64,000 bases of DNA from JAFLBI01 sp964616465 (lineage in GTDB: Bacteria; Bacteroidota; Bacteroidia; Chitinophagales; Chitinophagaceae), in assembly GCA_964616465.1 (NCBI GenBank), contig CAZTTO010000011.1, forward strand, positions 1 to 64,000, given 5' to 3'. The stretch's first letter is position 1. Every line of letters starts with the position of its first letter. A program made the translations under genes and the position numbers. Shown one piece after another: positions 7,873 to 16,274 of the stretch. The notes beneath the pieces were generated by a model. It searched no databases. It saw nothing but the letters and a program-made list of their open reading frames with translations, and had not been told where the DNA came from.

Positions 7873-8396
7873 TGTTCAACTGCATGAATAGCCATTTTTG
7901 TTCGCTCTTCTTGTATTCCACGAATCACTACCCAAGGGGTTGATTGCATTGCTAAATGTGATGAGTAAATAGCAAATAGTTCCTTACGTGGACCTTCATC
8001 GGGGTATTCACGTAATTCATCTGCTATCCAAGGCAAATCGGGAGCACATAATAGGTATAAATCGTAACTGCGCTCTGCATGCGCTTCTAAAATAAACGGA
8101 TCGCAGGTGCCAAATACATATTCGCTCCATACTTTCATCACCTGCATATCGGTATCGATGAACAATAATGACTTTTCTTCATCTATTGCTTTTTGTGTGT
8201 ATGCATCTTCTAGTGCTAATTGTCCTTTTGCAATTTCAGTAAGTTGTTCTAAACTGTATTTGTTACCCTTCTTTAAAAGATACTCTCGCGCATACTCTTG
8301 GCACCAATAAGTCTGAAAGTGTTCGGCCAATGCAGCCGACAAAGTACTTTTTCCAGTACTCTCAGGTCCTAATATCACTACTTTTTTCAAACTCAT
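7854..8396 (-). CDS. NadR-like AAA ATPase / ribosylnicotinamide kinase
   Basis: A 180-residue protein matching the C-terminal kinase domain of NadR, which phosphorylates nicotinamide riboside to NMN. GPESTGKST (about 9-17) is the Walker A loop; CQEYAREYL follows in the position of the NadR family, and FIDTD (about 97-101) is a likely Walker B. The adenylyltransferase and repressor domains of long NadR are absent. The reading frame is open far upstream, but the ATG at 8396 fits: it lies 14 nt after the pnuC stop and begins MSLKKVVILGPESTG. The context with pnuC supports a role in NAD salvage. The 3' end overlaps mtgA by 19 bp, tail to tail. Confidence 0.88.
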   Translation of the reverse strand: MSLKKVVILGPESTGKSTLSAALAEHFQTYWCQEYAREYLLKKGNKYSLEQLTEIAKGQLALEDAYTQKAIDEEKSLLFIDTDMQVMKVWSEYVFGTCDPFILEAHAERSYDLYLLCAPDLPWIADELREYPDEGPRKELFAIYSSHLAMQSTPWVVIRGIQEERTKMAIHAVEHHLMSS

Positions 8397-8410
8397 TCTT
8401 GTTGACTTTC

Positions 8411-9028
8411 CTATTGAATCAATGCTTTTTCTCGCCATGCTTTCCACCCGTAAATTGCCATCACCAGTAAAACCATGAATTGTACACTGGTGAATACATA
8501 GCCTTTTACGTAGAACAAAGGAATGGAGGTAATGTTTGTTAGTATCCACCAATACCAGCTTTCTACTTTTTTTCTTGCCATGAGCCACATACCTGTATAT
8601 GCGCTTGCACTGGCAAAAGCATCCGCCCAAGGAATGGCATCTGGAGCGAATGAACTTTGTAACCAACTGATTGCTGAAAAGAGTAATCCATAAGTTACGC
8701 CAAAAAACAAGAGTTGTAAACCCCATTCTTTCTGTGTAGAAAATTGAATCTTCCACACATTTTCAGCTTGCTCATTTTTTCTAGTCCAAAGCCACCATCC
8801 ATACAAGCTCATGATGGTGTAATATAAGTTCACACTAGCTTCACCAAATAATTGTCCTTCCCAACAGATATAAATGAATAAAGAAGTGTTGATGAGTCCA
8901 GTTGGATAGACCCAAACTTGTTCACGTTGACTGAACCATACACTCACAATACCAGCTATGACAGCTATGTATTCTAGCCAGCCAGTTTGTGTGAGACCTT
9001 CCCAAAATGAGTTAATGAACTGGTTCAA
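8411..9028 (-). CDS. pnuC: Nicotinamide riboside transporter PnuC
   Basis: A 205-residue inner-membrane protein with about seven hydrophobic segments, the size and pattern of PnuC. WLEYIAVIAGIVSVWFSQREQVWVYPTGLINTSLFIYICW (about 17-56) and YYTIMSLYGWWLW match the family's conserved WxxW ligand-binding region. It imports nicotinamide riboside by facilitated diffusion, trapped by the downstream kinase. Translation starts at TTG within TTGA, overlapping the stop of the upstream 43-aa reading frame, which points to translational coupling. Confidence 0.92.
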   Translation of the reverse strand: MNQFINSFWEGLTQTGWLEYIAVIAGIVSVWFSQREQVWVYPTGLINTSLFIYICWEGQLFGEASVNLYYTIMSLYGWWLWTRKNEQAENVWKIQFSTQKEWGLQLLFFGVTYGLLFSAISWLQSSFAPDAIPWADAFASASAYTGMWLMARKKVESWYWWILTNITSIPLFYVKGYVFTSVQFMVLLVMAIYGWKAWREKALIQ

Positions 9029-9156
9029 CGTCTTTGTTTACGGAGAATAGCAAATACCAGCACGGCAATGAATACAAAAGGCACCCAAGAGCCAATTTGA
9101 TAACCAATTTTATAGCCAAAAGAAGTTGAATCGGCAGCTACTTGTAAAAGATTCAT
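9025..9156 (-). CDS. 43-residue membrane micropeptide upstream of pnuC
   Basis: A short frame with ATG at 9156 and TGA at 9025-9027, giving 43 residues: a polar N-terminus (MNLLQVAADSTSFGYKIGY), one hydrophobic helix (IGSWVPFVFIAVLVFAIL, about 21-38) and a basic end RKQRR. The stop overlaps the pnuC TTG in the sequence TTGA, so ribosomes finishing it could restart on pnuC. This looks like a positive-inside single-pass protein. I do not recognise a family. It may be a small partner of PnuC, or a leader that only controls pnuC translation; conservation would decide. Confidence 0.6.
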   Translation of the reverse strand: MNLLQVAADSTSFGYKIGYQIGSWVPFVFIAVLVFAILRKQRR

Positions 9157-9243
9157 GTGCTGTTTTGCGGATAAAGATAATACATCTGTTGAACTGCATG
9201 TGCTTGAGTAACATTTATCACAGGAAGCAGTGAAGTTCCTTGT

Positions 9244-9251
9244 TACCTTTG
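9244..9251 (+). promoter_or_regulatory. Putative -7 box before the DUF983 gene
   Basis: TACCTTTG, an exact TAnnTTTG match, 21 nt before the ATG at 9273. A convincing -33 element is not visible. Confidence 0.5.
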
Positions 9252-9272
9252 GAACTCAATAAGTAATATAAG

Positions 9273-9704
9273 ATGGGCAAGAAGAGTTCTACATATTTAG
9301 GTGCTACACTTCAATGCAAATGTCCTCGTTGTCGTGAGGGTAATTTGTTTGTTCATAAGAATCCATATATACTCAATAAGATAACTACCATGCATGAAAC
9401 CTGTCCTGTTTGCGGACAACCTACTGAAATTGAGGTTGGGTTTTATTATGGCACGGGTTATGTAAGCTATGCGCTCACGGTAGCATTTTCTGTTGCAACT
9501 TTTGTTGCTTGGTGGGTTTTATTGGGCATCTCTATTATGGATAATAGTTTGTTTTATTGGCTTATCACGAATGCTGTTTTATTAATAGTCTTGCAACCAA
9601 TTTTCATGCGCTTATCAAGAAGTGTTTGGATTAGTTGGTTTGTAAAATACGATCCCAAATGGCGAGAGCATAAGTTGGAGAGTTTTGAGCGGAATGTGGG
9701 TTAG
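9273..9704 (+). CDS. DUF983 family membrane protein
   Basis: A 143-residue protein with an N-terminal zinc-ribbon-like region and a membrane C-terminus. CKCPRCREGNLF (about 16-27) and CPVCGQPTEIEVGFYYGTGYVSYALTV (about 44-70) form two Cys pairs, the arrangement of DUF983 proteins; two or three hydrophobic segments follow (about 63-118). The family's function is unknown. It stands alone, with a repeat island directly after it. Confidence 0.85.
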   Translation: MGKKSSTYLGATLQCKCPRCREGNLFVHKNPYILNKITTMHETCPVCGQPTEIEVGFYYGTGYVSYALTVAFSVATFVAWWVLLGISIMDNSLFYWLITNAVLLIVLQPIFMRLSRSVWISWFVKYDPKWREHKLESFERNVG

Positions 9705-9959
9705 GTGGGATTGGGTATTAATTTGGGTCTTTGGTCTTTAGTCTTTGGTCTTTGGCTTTTTGGGGGTAGTAGTTTAAAGAACAACTCTACCCAAGTCTTG
9801 GGTTTTATTCTGGACTTTGGTCTTTGGTAATTTCATAATTCTTCATTTCTTACAAGGAGATCATTCTGCATAACTTTTAAAAAACGTCATACCGCATCCC
9901 TCCAAACATAACCCCCGCACCCCTCCAAAACCTTCATACCGCACCCCTCACCAAAACGT

Positions 9960-10090
9960 CCCGCATTTAATTCGGGATCTGTTGTTGATTAACGCGGTAA
10001 CCGAAAAGCCTATACTGATTTAGTTTTAATGAAATGCGATTCGTGTAATTGCGTTCCCACGACTAAGGGTCACCGACGATAAATGTCGGT
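9960..10090 (-). repeat. ACCGAC-hairpin intergenic element, inverted copy E
   Basis: Read on the minus strand it repeats copy A and copy C: hairpin ACCGAC-ATTTATC-GTCGGT (10090-10072), TCGTGGGAACGCAATTACACG, a TTTTCGGTTACCGCGTT section, then GATCCCGAATTAAATGCGGGA. The matched order of blocks in opposite orientation shows it is a unit that can insert either way round. Confidence 0.75.
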
Positions 10091-10155
10091 ACTTAAAGCC
10101 CGCATCGCCCTTCGGGAGCCTCAGGGACCGTGCGGGGTGACGAGCAAAAAAGGGC

Positions 10156-10247
10156 GGTCCCTAAGCATGTCGAAGGGTGGTCCCTGAGGCTCTCGAAGGG
10201 TGGTCCCTGAGGCTCTCGAAGGGTGGTCCCTGAGGCTCTCGAAGGGG
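10156..10247. repeat. Four 23-bp tandem units
   Basis: The unit contains CCTGAGGCTCTCGAAGGG and recurs at starts 10156, 10179, 10202 and 10225 with exact 23-bp spacing; the first unit is degenerate (CCTAAGCATGTCGAAGGG). Single units related to it lie near 775, 6450-6510, 6536 and 20905. Confidence 0.85.
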
Positions 10248-10367
10248 ACCCCATAACAACCAAAGACCAAAGACTAAGGACTAAAGACCAGAAAAAAAGC
10301 CTACACCAGATGGTTCGTGGAGACACGAACAAGAGCATGGGTGGTAACAAAGACTAAAGACCAAAAA

Positions 10368-11855
10368 CTAATACTTCGCCGCACTCTTTCCTGGAAGGGT
10401 CTGCAAAATGAAATTGCGTAAATCTTCATTCGATTTTTTGAGGTCTTCTGCACGTAAATACATCATATGTCCACTTGGGTATCCTTTGAAATGAAAACGG
10501 TCTTTGAATCTTCCGCCCGGATCTGCCTGCCATGCTGTGAACTTACCCGAAAAATAGGTGGTGCCACCATCATAATAACCCGATTGTACCAAAACCTGTA
10601 AATATGGATTTTGCGCCATTGCAAGTCGTAATTGATCGCGCGTATTGTCGTTTTCAAAATCCCAAGGTTGCACTGGACCAAATACATTGTACTTCAAATC
10701 TGTTTTGAATTGTAATTGATCGCGGAGAAACACTTGCAAGGCTGGTGTAAAAGAATGTAACCAAGAACTCAACTCAGCATTGTAATCGGGTTGGATACCT
10801 GCATCATATTTATCAATTCCTTTATAACGAGAATCTAATCGACCTACAGTATAACCTTCTGATCGTAACAATTCTTTCCAGAAAAAACGATCGGGCACAT
10901 CTAAATGATGTTGCAAAATAACTTCCTTGCTCAACCCAGTATACTTTGACATTTGAGCAGCAATTTGATCTTTTTCTTTTTCAGGCAGACTGCTTCCCTT
11001 TGCAAGAGCAGGTAACAAAGTATTAATTGCAAATTGCTCAGCTTCCGGCAATAACTGCTCCAAGGTCTTCGCTTGCATATCGGCAGATAATTTTTTGTGG
11101 TGCCAAGCAGTTGCATGGTAATAAGGCAGGTACAATGCAGACGACACGGGTCCACCTTGGCGTAAAACTTTATAATCTGCAGGCGATACCATAATCACTC
11201 CATTCAAATACATCCACTGTTGATTCTGCAACTCATGCGCTAAGCCCATCACCCTAGTTCCGCCATAACTTTCACCAATAATATATTTTGGTGAAGCCCA
11301 GCGCTGTGTTCTTCCAACAAATGTGTTCATCCATCCAGCTAAATATTTCACATCTGCATTAATACCAAAGAAGGTTTTGCTATCAGGCATTTTTCCATCT
11401 TTGTCAGGAACCATTCTGCTGTAACCCGTATTCACCGGATCCACGTATACAATATCAGCCACATCTAAAATTGAGTGTGGATTATCCTTGACACCGTAAG
11501 GTTGCAGTGGATATCCTTCAGCATCTACTTGCAATACTTTTGGTCCAGTGTAAGCAATATGCATCCAAATAGAAGCAGAGCCTGGTCCACCGTTGAACGA
11601 AAACACCAATGGTCGCGCTGCACGATCCTTCACCTGTGTTCTTTCATAATAGGTATAAAACAAATAGGCAATCATTTCGCCCTGTTCGTTCCATACTGGC
11701 TGTGTTCCAGTTTTTACAGAATAAGTAACAGGCTGACCTTGTATAGTGACTTGTCCGCTTGTCACCACCGCAGTATCAGGATGTAAGCGCAGTGATTGCG
11801 CATAGGTTGAAAAGCAAGAAGAGATTGCAAGAATTACTACAAGTATCAATCGCAT
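10368..11855 (-). CDS. Secreted serine carboxypeptidase, family S10
   Basis: A 495-residue exported protein with a signal peptide (about 1-20, ending TYAQ). It belongs to the S10 alpha/beta-hydrolase peptidases. FNGGPGSASIWMH (about 87-99) forms the oxyanion region, the nucleophile is Ser196 in IIGESYGGTR, the catalytic Asp is probably in QSGYYDGGT near 426, and the His is in GYPSGHMMYL near 465. It probably trims C-terminal residues from peptides in the periplasm or outside the cell. Monocistronic, ending next to a repeat island. No sorting tail for type IX secretion is seen. Confidence 0.9.
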   Translation of the reverse strand: MRLILVVILAISSCFSTYAQSLRLHPDTAVVTSGQVTIQGQPVTYSVKTGTQPVWNEQGEMIAYLFYTYYERTQVKDRAARPLVFSFNGGPGSASIWMHIAYTGPKVLQVDAEGYPLQPYGVKDNPHSILDVADIVYVDPVNTGYSRMVPDKDGKMPDSKTFFGINADVKYLAGWMNTFVGRTQRWASPKYIIGESYGGTRVMGLAHELQNQQWMYLNGVIMVSPADYKVLRQGGPVSSALYLPYYHATAWHHKKLSADMQAKTLEQLLPEAEQFAINTLLPALAKGSSLPEKEKDQIAAQMSKYTGLSKEVILQHHLDVPDRFFWKELLRSEGYTVGRLDSRYKGIDKYDAGIQPDYNAELSSWLHSFTPALQVFLRDQLQFKTDLKYNVFGPVQPWDFENDNTRDQLRLAMAQNPYLQVLVQSGYYDGGTTYFSGKFTAWQADPGGRFKDRFHFKGYPSGHMMYLRAEDLKKSNEDLRNFILQTLPGKSAAKY

Positions 11856-11986
11856 AAAAAATTATTTAGAAGAACAGCAAGATAAGGAAGAAATAGTAGC
11901 CTTCAAGGGAGTTTGCATAACCTTATGGAGCACTCGCCCTACCAATTCCGCTAAATGAACTATTTTGCAGACCTCAAAACAATTGC

Positions 11987-13219
11987 ATGGCCCAAATTCG
12001 ACCTTTTGCCGCTCTTCGTCCGCAACCTGCCCAAGCAGCAGCTGTTGCCAGTAGACCATATGATGTTTTAAATAGCAATGAAGCAAGAGAAGTAGTTGCG
12101 AACAATCCACTTTCATTTTTGCAAGTAACTAAAAGTGAAGTGAGTTTATCGCCAGATATTGATATTCATAGCGATCTTGTTTATGAGCAAGCCAAGAAAA
12201 ATTTAAATGCCATGATCGAACAAGGAATTTTGATTCGTGAATCAAAACCTTGTTATTATATCTATGCACTTACCATGGATGGCCGTACACAAACAGGATT
12301 GGTTGCAGGAAGTAGTGTGGACGATTATAACAATGATGTGATTAAAAAACATGAATTTACTCGTCCACAAAAAGAGCAGGACCGCATTAATCATATTGCC
12401 ACTACCAAAGCACAAACAGGTAATGTTTTTTTAGCCTACAGAGCGGTGACTGAATTAGATGAACTAATTGAAGGCTGGAAAAATAAATATGCGGCTCTAT
12501 ACGACTTTACCGCCGAAGATGGCATTCGACATGCTATTTGGTGTGTGGATGATGATGCAGTACAAACCCAAATCACTCAAATTTTTGAAGAAAAAATTCC
12601 ATGTACTTACATCGCTGATGGTCACCACCGTGCTGCATCGGCTGCCAAAGTGAGAGCTGCCTTAGGAAATGAAGCGGGTGCTAGTGCAGATATTTTCTTA
12701 ACAACTTTATTCCCTTCAAATCAGCTCAGCATTATTGATTACAATAGGGTTGCTGTAGATTTAAATGGCTTATCTAATGAAGCTTTCTTGGAGAGAATTT
12801 CAAAAAATTTTGATTGCACATTAGTAGGTAAATCGCAAGTAAAACCTTCTCAACCGCATGAGTTTGGTATGTATTTAGATGGCAACTGGTATCGTTTGCA
12901 TGCGAAAGATGGCTCTTATACAAATGATCCTATTGGTGTATTAGATGTAACCATACTGCAAAATTTAGTACTGGATCAAATTTTAGGCATTCAAGATCCA
13001 AGAACAGATCAGCGAGTTGATTTTGTAGGAGGTATACGAGGATTGGGCGAGTTGGAACAGCGTGTAGATAGTGGCGATGTAAAAATTGCATTCAGCCTCT
13101 ACCCTGTAACAATGGATCAATTATTTGATATTGCTGATAGCGGTCAAGTGATGCCTCCAAAAAGTACTTGGTTTGAACCAAAATTAAGAGATGGTGTTTT
13201 AACGCACTTGATAGATTAA
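11987..13219 (+). CDS. DUF1015 family protein
   Basis: A 410-residue cytoplasmic protein that fits DUF1015 from end to end: the N-terminal IRPFAALRP..VASRPYDVLN block (about 4-29) and the DGHHRAASAAKVRAALG block (about 210-226) with its conserved His pair. The family has no established biochemical role; in many bacteria it lies near serine biosynthesis genes, which are not in this window. The next gene starts 2 bp after its stop, so the two are probably co-transcribed. The ATG at 11987 keeps the conserved N-terminus. Confidence 0.88.
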   Translation: MAQIRPFAALRPQPAQAAAVASRPYDVLNSNEAREVVANNPLSFLQVTKSEVSLSPDIDIHSDLVYEQAKKNLNAMIEQGILIRESKPCYYIYALTMDGRTQTGLVAGSSVDDYNNDVIKKHEFTRPQKEQDRINHIATTKAQTGNVFLAYRAVTELDELIEGWKNKYAALYDFTAEDGIRHAIWCVDDDAVQTQITQIFEEKIPCTYIADGHHRAASAAKVRAALGNEAGASADIFLTTLFPSNQLSIIDYNRVAVDLNGLSNEAFLERISKNFDCTLVGKSQVKPSQPHEFGMYLDGNWYRLHAKDGSYTNDPIGVLDVTILQNLVLDQILGIQDPRTDQRVDFVGGIRGLGELEQRVDSGDVKIAFSLYPVTMDQLFDIADSGQVMPPKSTWFEPKLRDGVLTHLID

Positions 13220-13221
13220 GT

Positions 13222-14247
13222 ATGAAGCATTGGATCATAATACTTTTAGCGATGTTGGGAACAGAATCTTTGTTGGCCCAAACAGAGGCTGCCAAAGAGT
13301 TTTTTCAAACAGCCAAAACCCTTATGCGCGAAGGCGATTATGACAATGCAGCGGCCGCTTTGGAGCGTGCACTTCGACTAGCACCTGATAATATTGAAAT
13401 GCAACAAGAATATGTTTGGGTGCATTATTTACGTCGCGATTATGCTCGAAGTCTTAGCAGAGGAATTGCTTTAACTGATAGACCTGATGCTGATATAAGA
13501 AGTTTTCAACTATTGGGCCTCACCTATCGTGCTCTAGAACAATGGGAAGCCGGAAAAGCATTGTATAGAAGAGCATTGGCAAAGTTTCCTCAAAGCGGTT
13601 TATTACACTACGATATGGGTGAACTGCTCTTAGCAGAAAAAAAATTACAGGAAGCAATTGTATATTGGGAGCAAGGCATTGAAAAAGACCCTAATTATCC
13701 GGGTAATTATTATCAAGCTATTCGTTTTTATACAAGAGAAAACAATGTGTTTTGGGTGTTGATGTACAGCGAAATTTTTCTTTCGTTAGAAAGTTTTACA
13801 TCGCGCTCTGCTGAAGTCAAATCGGTTTTATTAGAAGCGTATAAAAGAATGTTTTTAAGAGGTTCTGTACCCGCAGCAGCAGGTATTAAAAAGCCAAATG
13901 GATTTACAGAAGCAACCCTTCAACTATTTTCACAATTTAGCGGTTATGTAACTTCTCCTCTTGGACTAACCCCAGAAACTTTAATGGCTTTAAGAACGCG
14001 ATTTGTTTTAGAGTGGTTTCAACAAAACAGCACCCTTTTCCCCTTTTACTTATTTGAATACCAGCGCTATTTAATTAGAGAGGGATTGTTTGAGGCTTAT
14101 CACCAATGGTTGTTTGGCATGGTTATGAATGCCGGACAATACCAACAATGGACCGCAGCCAATCCAGAAAAAGTAGCAGCTTTCAATGCTTTTCAACAAA
14201 GCAGGGTTACTAAATATCCAACAGGTCAGTTTTACAACCCACGCTAA
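13222..14247 (+). CDS. Secreted TPR-repeat protein
   Basis: A 341-residue protein with a signal peptide (MKHWIIILLAMLGTESLLAQ, 1-20) and tetratricopeptide-like helices in residues 20-190. Repeats such as AAKEFFQTAKTLMREGDYDNAAAALERALRLAPDN and GKALYRRALAKFPQSGLLHYDMGELLLAEKKLQEAIVYWEQGIEKDPNY show the W/L/G/Y/A/F/P spacing of TPRs. The C-terminal third is not recognised. It is probably a periplasmic or outer-membrane-associated scaffold. It follows the DUF1015 gene by 2 bp. Confidence 0.8.
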   Translation: MKHWIIILLAMLGTESLLAQTEAAKEFFQTAKTLMREGDYDNAAAALERALRLAPDNIEMQQEYVWVHYLRRDYARSLSRGIALTDRPDADIRSFQLLGLTYRALEQWEAGKALYRRALAKFPQSGLLHYDMGELLLAEKKLQEAIVYWEQGIEKDPNYPGNYYQAIRFYTRENNVFWVLMYSEIFLSLESFTSRSAEVKSVLLEAYKRMFLRGSVPAAAGIKKPNGFTEATLQLFSQFSGYVTSPLGLTPETLMALRTRFVLEWFQQNSTLFPFYLFEYQRYLIREGLFEAYHQWLFGMVMNAGQYQQWTAANPEKVAAFNAFQQSRVTKYPTGQFYNPR

Positions 14248-14328
14248 TCCGTTTTATTTTCCGTTACTCCCATTTTTAACCATTTTTTGATTTCTATTGC
14301 ATTTACTTGCGATACAAAATTTGCAACA

Positions 14329-15126
14329 ATGAATAGGAGTAATCATGAAATTGATTATCGCATTTTTGGCGAAGAAATGCAATACGTGGAAATAGAACTC
14401 GACCCTCAAGAAACAGCTATGGCTGAACCTGGAGCATTTATGATGATGGACGATGGTATTCAAATGCAAACGGTATTTGGAGATGGAAGTCAACAGCAAG
14501 GGGGTTTATTAGGAAAACTTTTCAATGCAGGTAAACGATTGCTGGTTGGTGAAAATTTATTCATGACAGCATTCACCAATACTTATCCGGGTAAACGAAG
14601 GGTGAGTTTTGCATCTCCCTATCCAGGTAAAATTATTCCCATCGATTTATTGCACCAAGGCGGAAGAGTTATTTGTCAAAAAGATGCCTTCCTATGTGCA
14701 GCAAAAGGTGTAAGTATTGGCATTGAATTTCAACGAAAACTAGGAACTGGCTTATTTGGTGGAGAAGGGTTTATAATGGAAAAGTTAGAAGGCGATGGCA
14801 TGGCCTTCTTGCATGCGGGCGGACATGTTACAGAGCGTGTTTTACAAGCAGGTGAATTGTTGAAAATAGATACAGGCTGCATTGTTGGTTTTACGGCTGG
14901 TGTACAATACGATATACAATTTGTAGGAGGTATTAAAAACACGTTATTTGGAGGAGAAGGTTTGTTTTTTGCTACACTACGAGGACCAGGTACAGTTTGG
15001 ATACAAACCTTACCAATTAGCCGTTTAGCAGGTAGGATTTTAGCATATGGCACCTACCAGCGTAAGGAAGAAGGCAGTGTTTTGGGTGGTCTGGGTAATA
15101 TGCTAGACGGTGATGGATGGCGCTAA
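14329..15126 (+). CDS. AIM24 / TIGR00266 family protein
   Basis: A 265-residue protein of the AIM24-like beta-sandwich family (TIGR00266). EPGAFMMMDDGIQMQT near the N-terminus and the GLFGGEGFIMEKLEGDGMAFLHAGG and NTLFGGEGLFFATLRGPG blocks are the two pseudo-symmetric halves of the fold. Function unsettled; the yeast relative is mitochondrial. A longer TTG frame opens at 14287, but the ATG at 14329 gives the usual N-terminus and is preceded by AATTTGCAAC, close to the start-proximal promoter pattern seen elsewhere here. It ends tail to tail with the aminotransferase, sharing CTAA. Confidence 0.85.
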   Translation: MNRSNHEIDYRIFGEEMQYVEIELDPQETAMAEPGAFMMMDDGIQMQTVFGDGSQQQGGLLGKLFNAGKRLLVGENLFMTAFTNTYPGKRRVSFASPYPGKIIPIDLLHQGGRVICQKDAFLCAAKGVSIGIEFQRKLGTGLFGGEGFIMEKLEGDGMAFLHAGGHVTERVLQAGELLKIDTGCIVGFTAGVQYDIQFVGGIKNTLFGGEGLFFATLRGPGTVWIQTLPISRLAGRILAYGTYQRKEEGSVLGGLGNMLDGDGWR

Positions 15127-16274
15127 TATTTTTTTTGATTCCAACGAACCAAACGCTCGATGGCTGCATCGAGCGTTTCTATTTTTTTAGCAAAGCATAA
15201 CCGAATAATTCCGAAGTCATCACCTTTATTGTAAAATGCTGAAACAGGAATAGCAGCTACACCAGCTTCTTTTACTAATTGTTCAGCGAATACTTTGTCA
15301 GAAACAGAATTACCAATTGCAAAACATTGAAAGTAGCTGCCATGAGAAGCAATCGGTTTCCACGGTAACAGTTCCAAGCCTTTAGCGAGGTGATCTCTTC
15401 TCCTTTGCATGTCTTTACCCAACTCTGTATAAGCCTCGGTATGTAGAATATAGTCAGCTAGGGCCACTTGCTTAGGTGTATCACAGCAAAAAGCGTTGAA
15501 TTGGTGCACTTTCTTAAATTCCTTCATGAGATGTGTGGGTGCAATACAATATCCCAATTTCCAACCAGTGCAGTGATATGTTTTTCCAAACGAAAAAACT
15601 ACAAATGCTTTTTTAGCAAGCTCAGGAAATTTGAGCACAGATTGATGTGCATATCCATCAAAAATTAAATGCTCATATACTTCATCACTAATAATGTGTA
15701 CTTGAGGAAATGGTTCTAAAATTTCTTGAAGTGCAAGCCAATCTGCTTCATGCACAATACTCCCTGTTGGATTATGCGGCGAATTAATAATGATGGCTTT
15801 TGTTTTTGAATTTAAAGCCGCTTGAATATCCTGAATAGGAGTTGCATAATTAGGCGGCTCCATTCGAATACAAACAGGAGTTGCTCCATTTATGACAATA
15901 TTTGGAATATAGCTATCATAAGCTGGCTCCAACACAATTACCTCATCGCCCGGCTGAAGAATGGTTGTCAACGCTGTGTAAATTCCATACGTAGCTCCTG
16001 GTGTAATTGTAATATGCTCATCTGGATGCAATTCACAACTATAAAGATTGTGAAGTTTCTCAGCAATATTTTTCCTTAGCAAAGGGTGACCAAACATGTG
16101 CGTATATTGGTTCATACCATCACGCATAGCTTTTGAGACACCCTCAACCAAAGCTTCATCCATAGCAAAATCTGGAAATCCCTGACCTAGATTAATGGCA
16201 CCATACTCATTTGCCAACTGACTCATAGTTGTGAAAATAGTAGTACCTACTCCAGGCAATTTACTCTCTATCAT
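15123..16274 (-). CDS. Class I/II aminotransferase, methionine-aminotransferase type
   Basis: A 383-residue PLP enzyme close to E. coli YbdL and kynurenine aminotransferases. INLGQGFPDFAMDEALVEGV (about 27-46) is the fold-type I N-terminal block, NSPHNPTGSIV carries the PLP-binding Asn, SDEVYEHLIFDG follows, and the Schiff-base Lys is in SFGKTYHCTGWKLGY near 231. It probably transfers the amino group of methionine or aromatic amino acids to a keto acid, for example in methionine salvage. Its ATG overlaps the stop of the upstream plug-domain gene in ATGA, so the two are translationally coupled, although no functional link is obvious. Confidence 0.88.
   Translation of the reverse strand: MIESKLPGVGTTIFTTMSQLANEYGAINLGQGFPDFAMDEALVEGVSKAMRDGMNQYTHMFGHPLLRKNIAEKLHNLYSCELHPDEHITITPGATYGIYTALTTILQPGDEVIVLEPAYDSYIPNIVINGATPVCIRMEPPNYATPIQDIQAALNSKTKAIIINSPHNPTGSIVHEADWLALQEILEPFPQVHIISDEVYEHLIFDGYAHQSVLKFPELAKKAFVVFSFGKTYHCTGWKLGYCIAPTHLMKEFKKVHQFNAFCCDTPKQVALADYILHTEAYTELGKDMQRRRDHLAKGLELLPWKPIASHGSYFQCFAIGNSVSDKVFAEQLVKEAGVAAIPVSAFYNKGDDFGIIRLCFAKKIETLDAAIERLVRWNQKKY

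Larger units (their letters stand above)
9715..10367. repeat. Intergenic repeat island 3
   Basis: No gene supported. It contains a CTTTGGTCTTTAG tract (9726-9762 and 9815-9832), CGCACCCCTCCAAAA-type reiterations (9889-9950), an inverted copy of the ACCGAC-hairpin element (9960-10090), four 23-bp tandem units (10156-10247), a CCAAAGACCAAAGACTAAGG tract (10260-10288) and a TTCGTG hairpin copy (about 10311-10330) next to AAAAAAAGCCTACACCAG. The order of blocks is close to that at the right end of island 1. The open frames here are translations of repeats. Confidence 0.8.

Noticed and set aside
8397..8756. N-terminal extension of the NadR-like kinase
   Set aside because: The frame is open to 8756, but the extra 120 residues run antisense-free through pnuC in another frame and have no NadR similarity; the ATG at 8396 follows the pnuC stop.
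11862..12116. 84-residue minus-strand frame ending SSLSCCSSK, or its last 18 residues as a leader peptide for the S10 gene
   Set aside because: Most of it overlaps the well-supported DUF1015 gene. The 18-residue version starting at 11918 is odd (two adjacent Cys), but nothing else supports translation.
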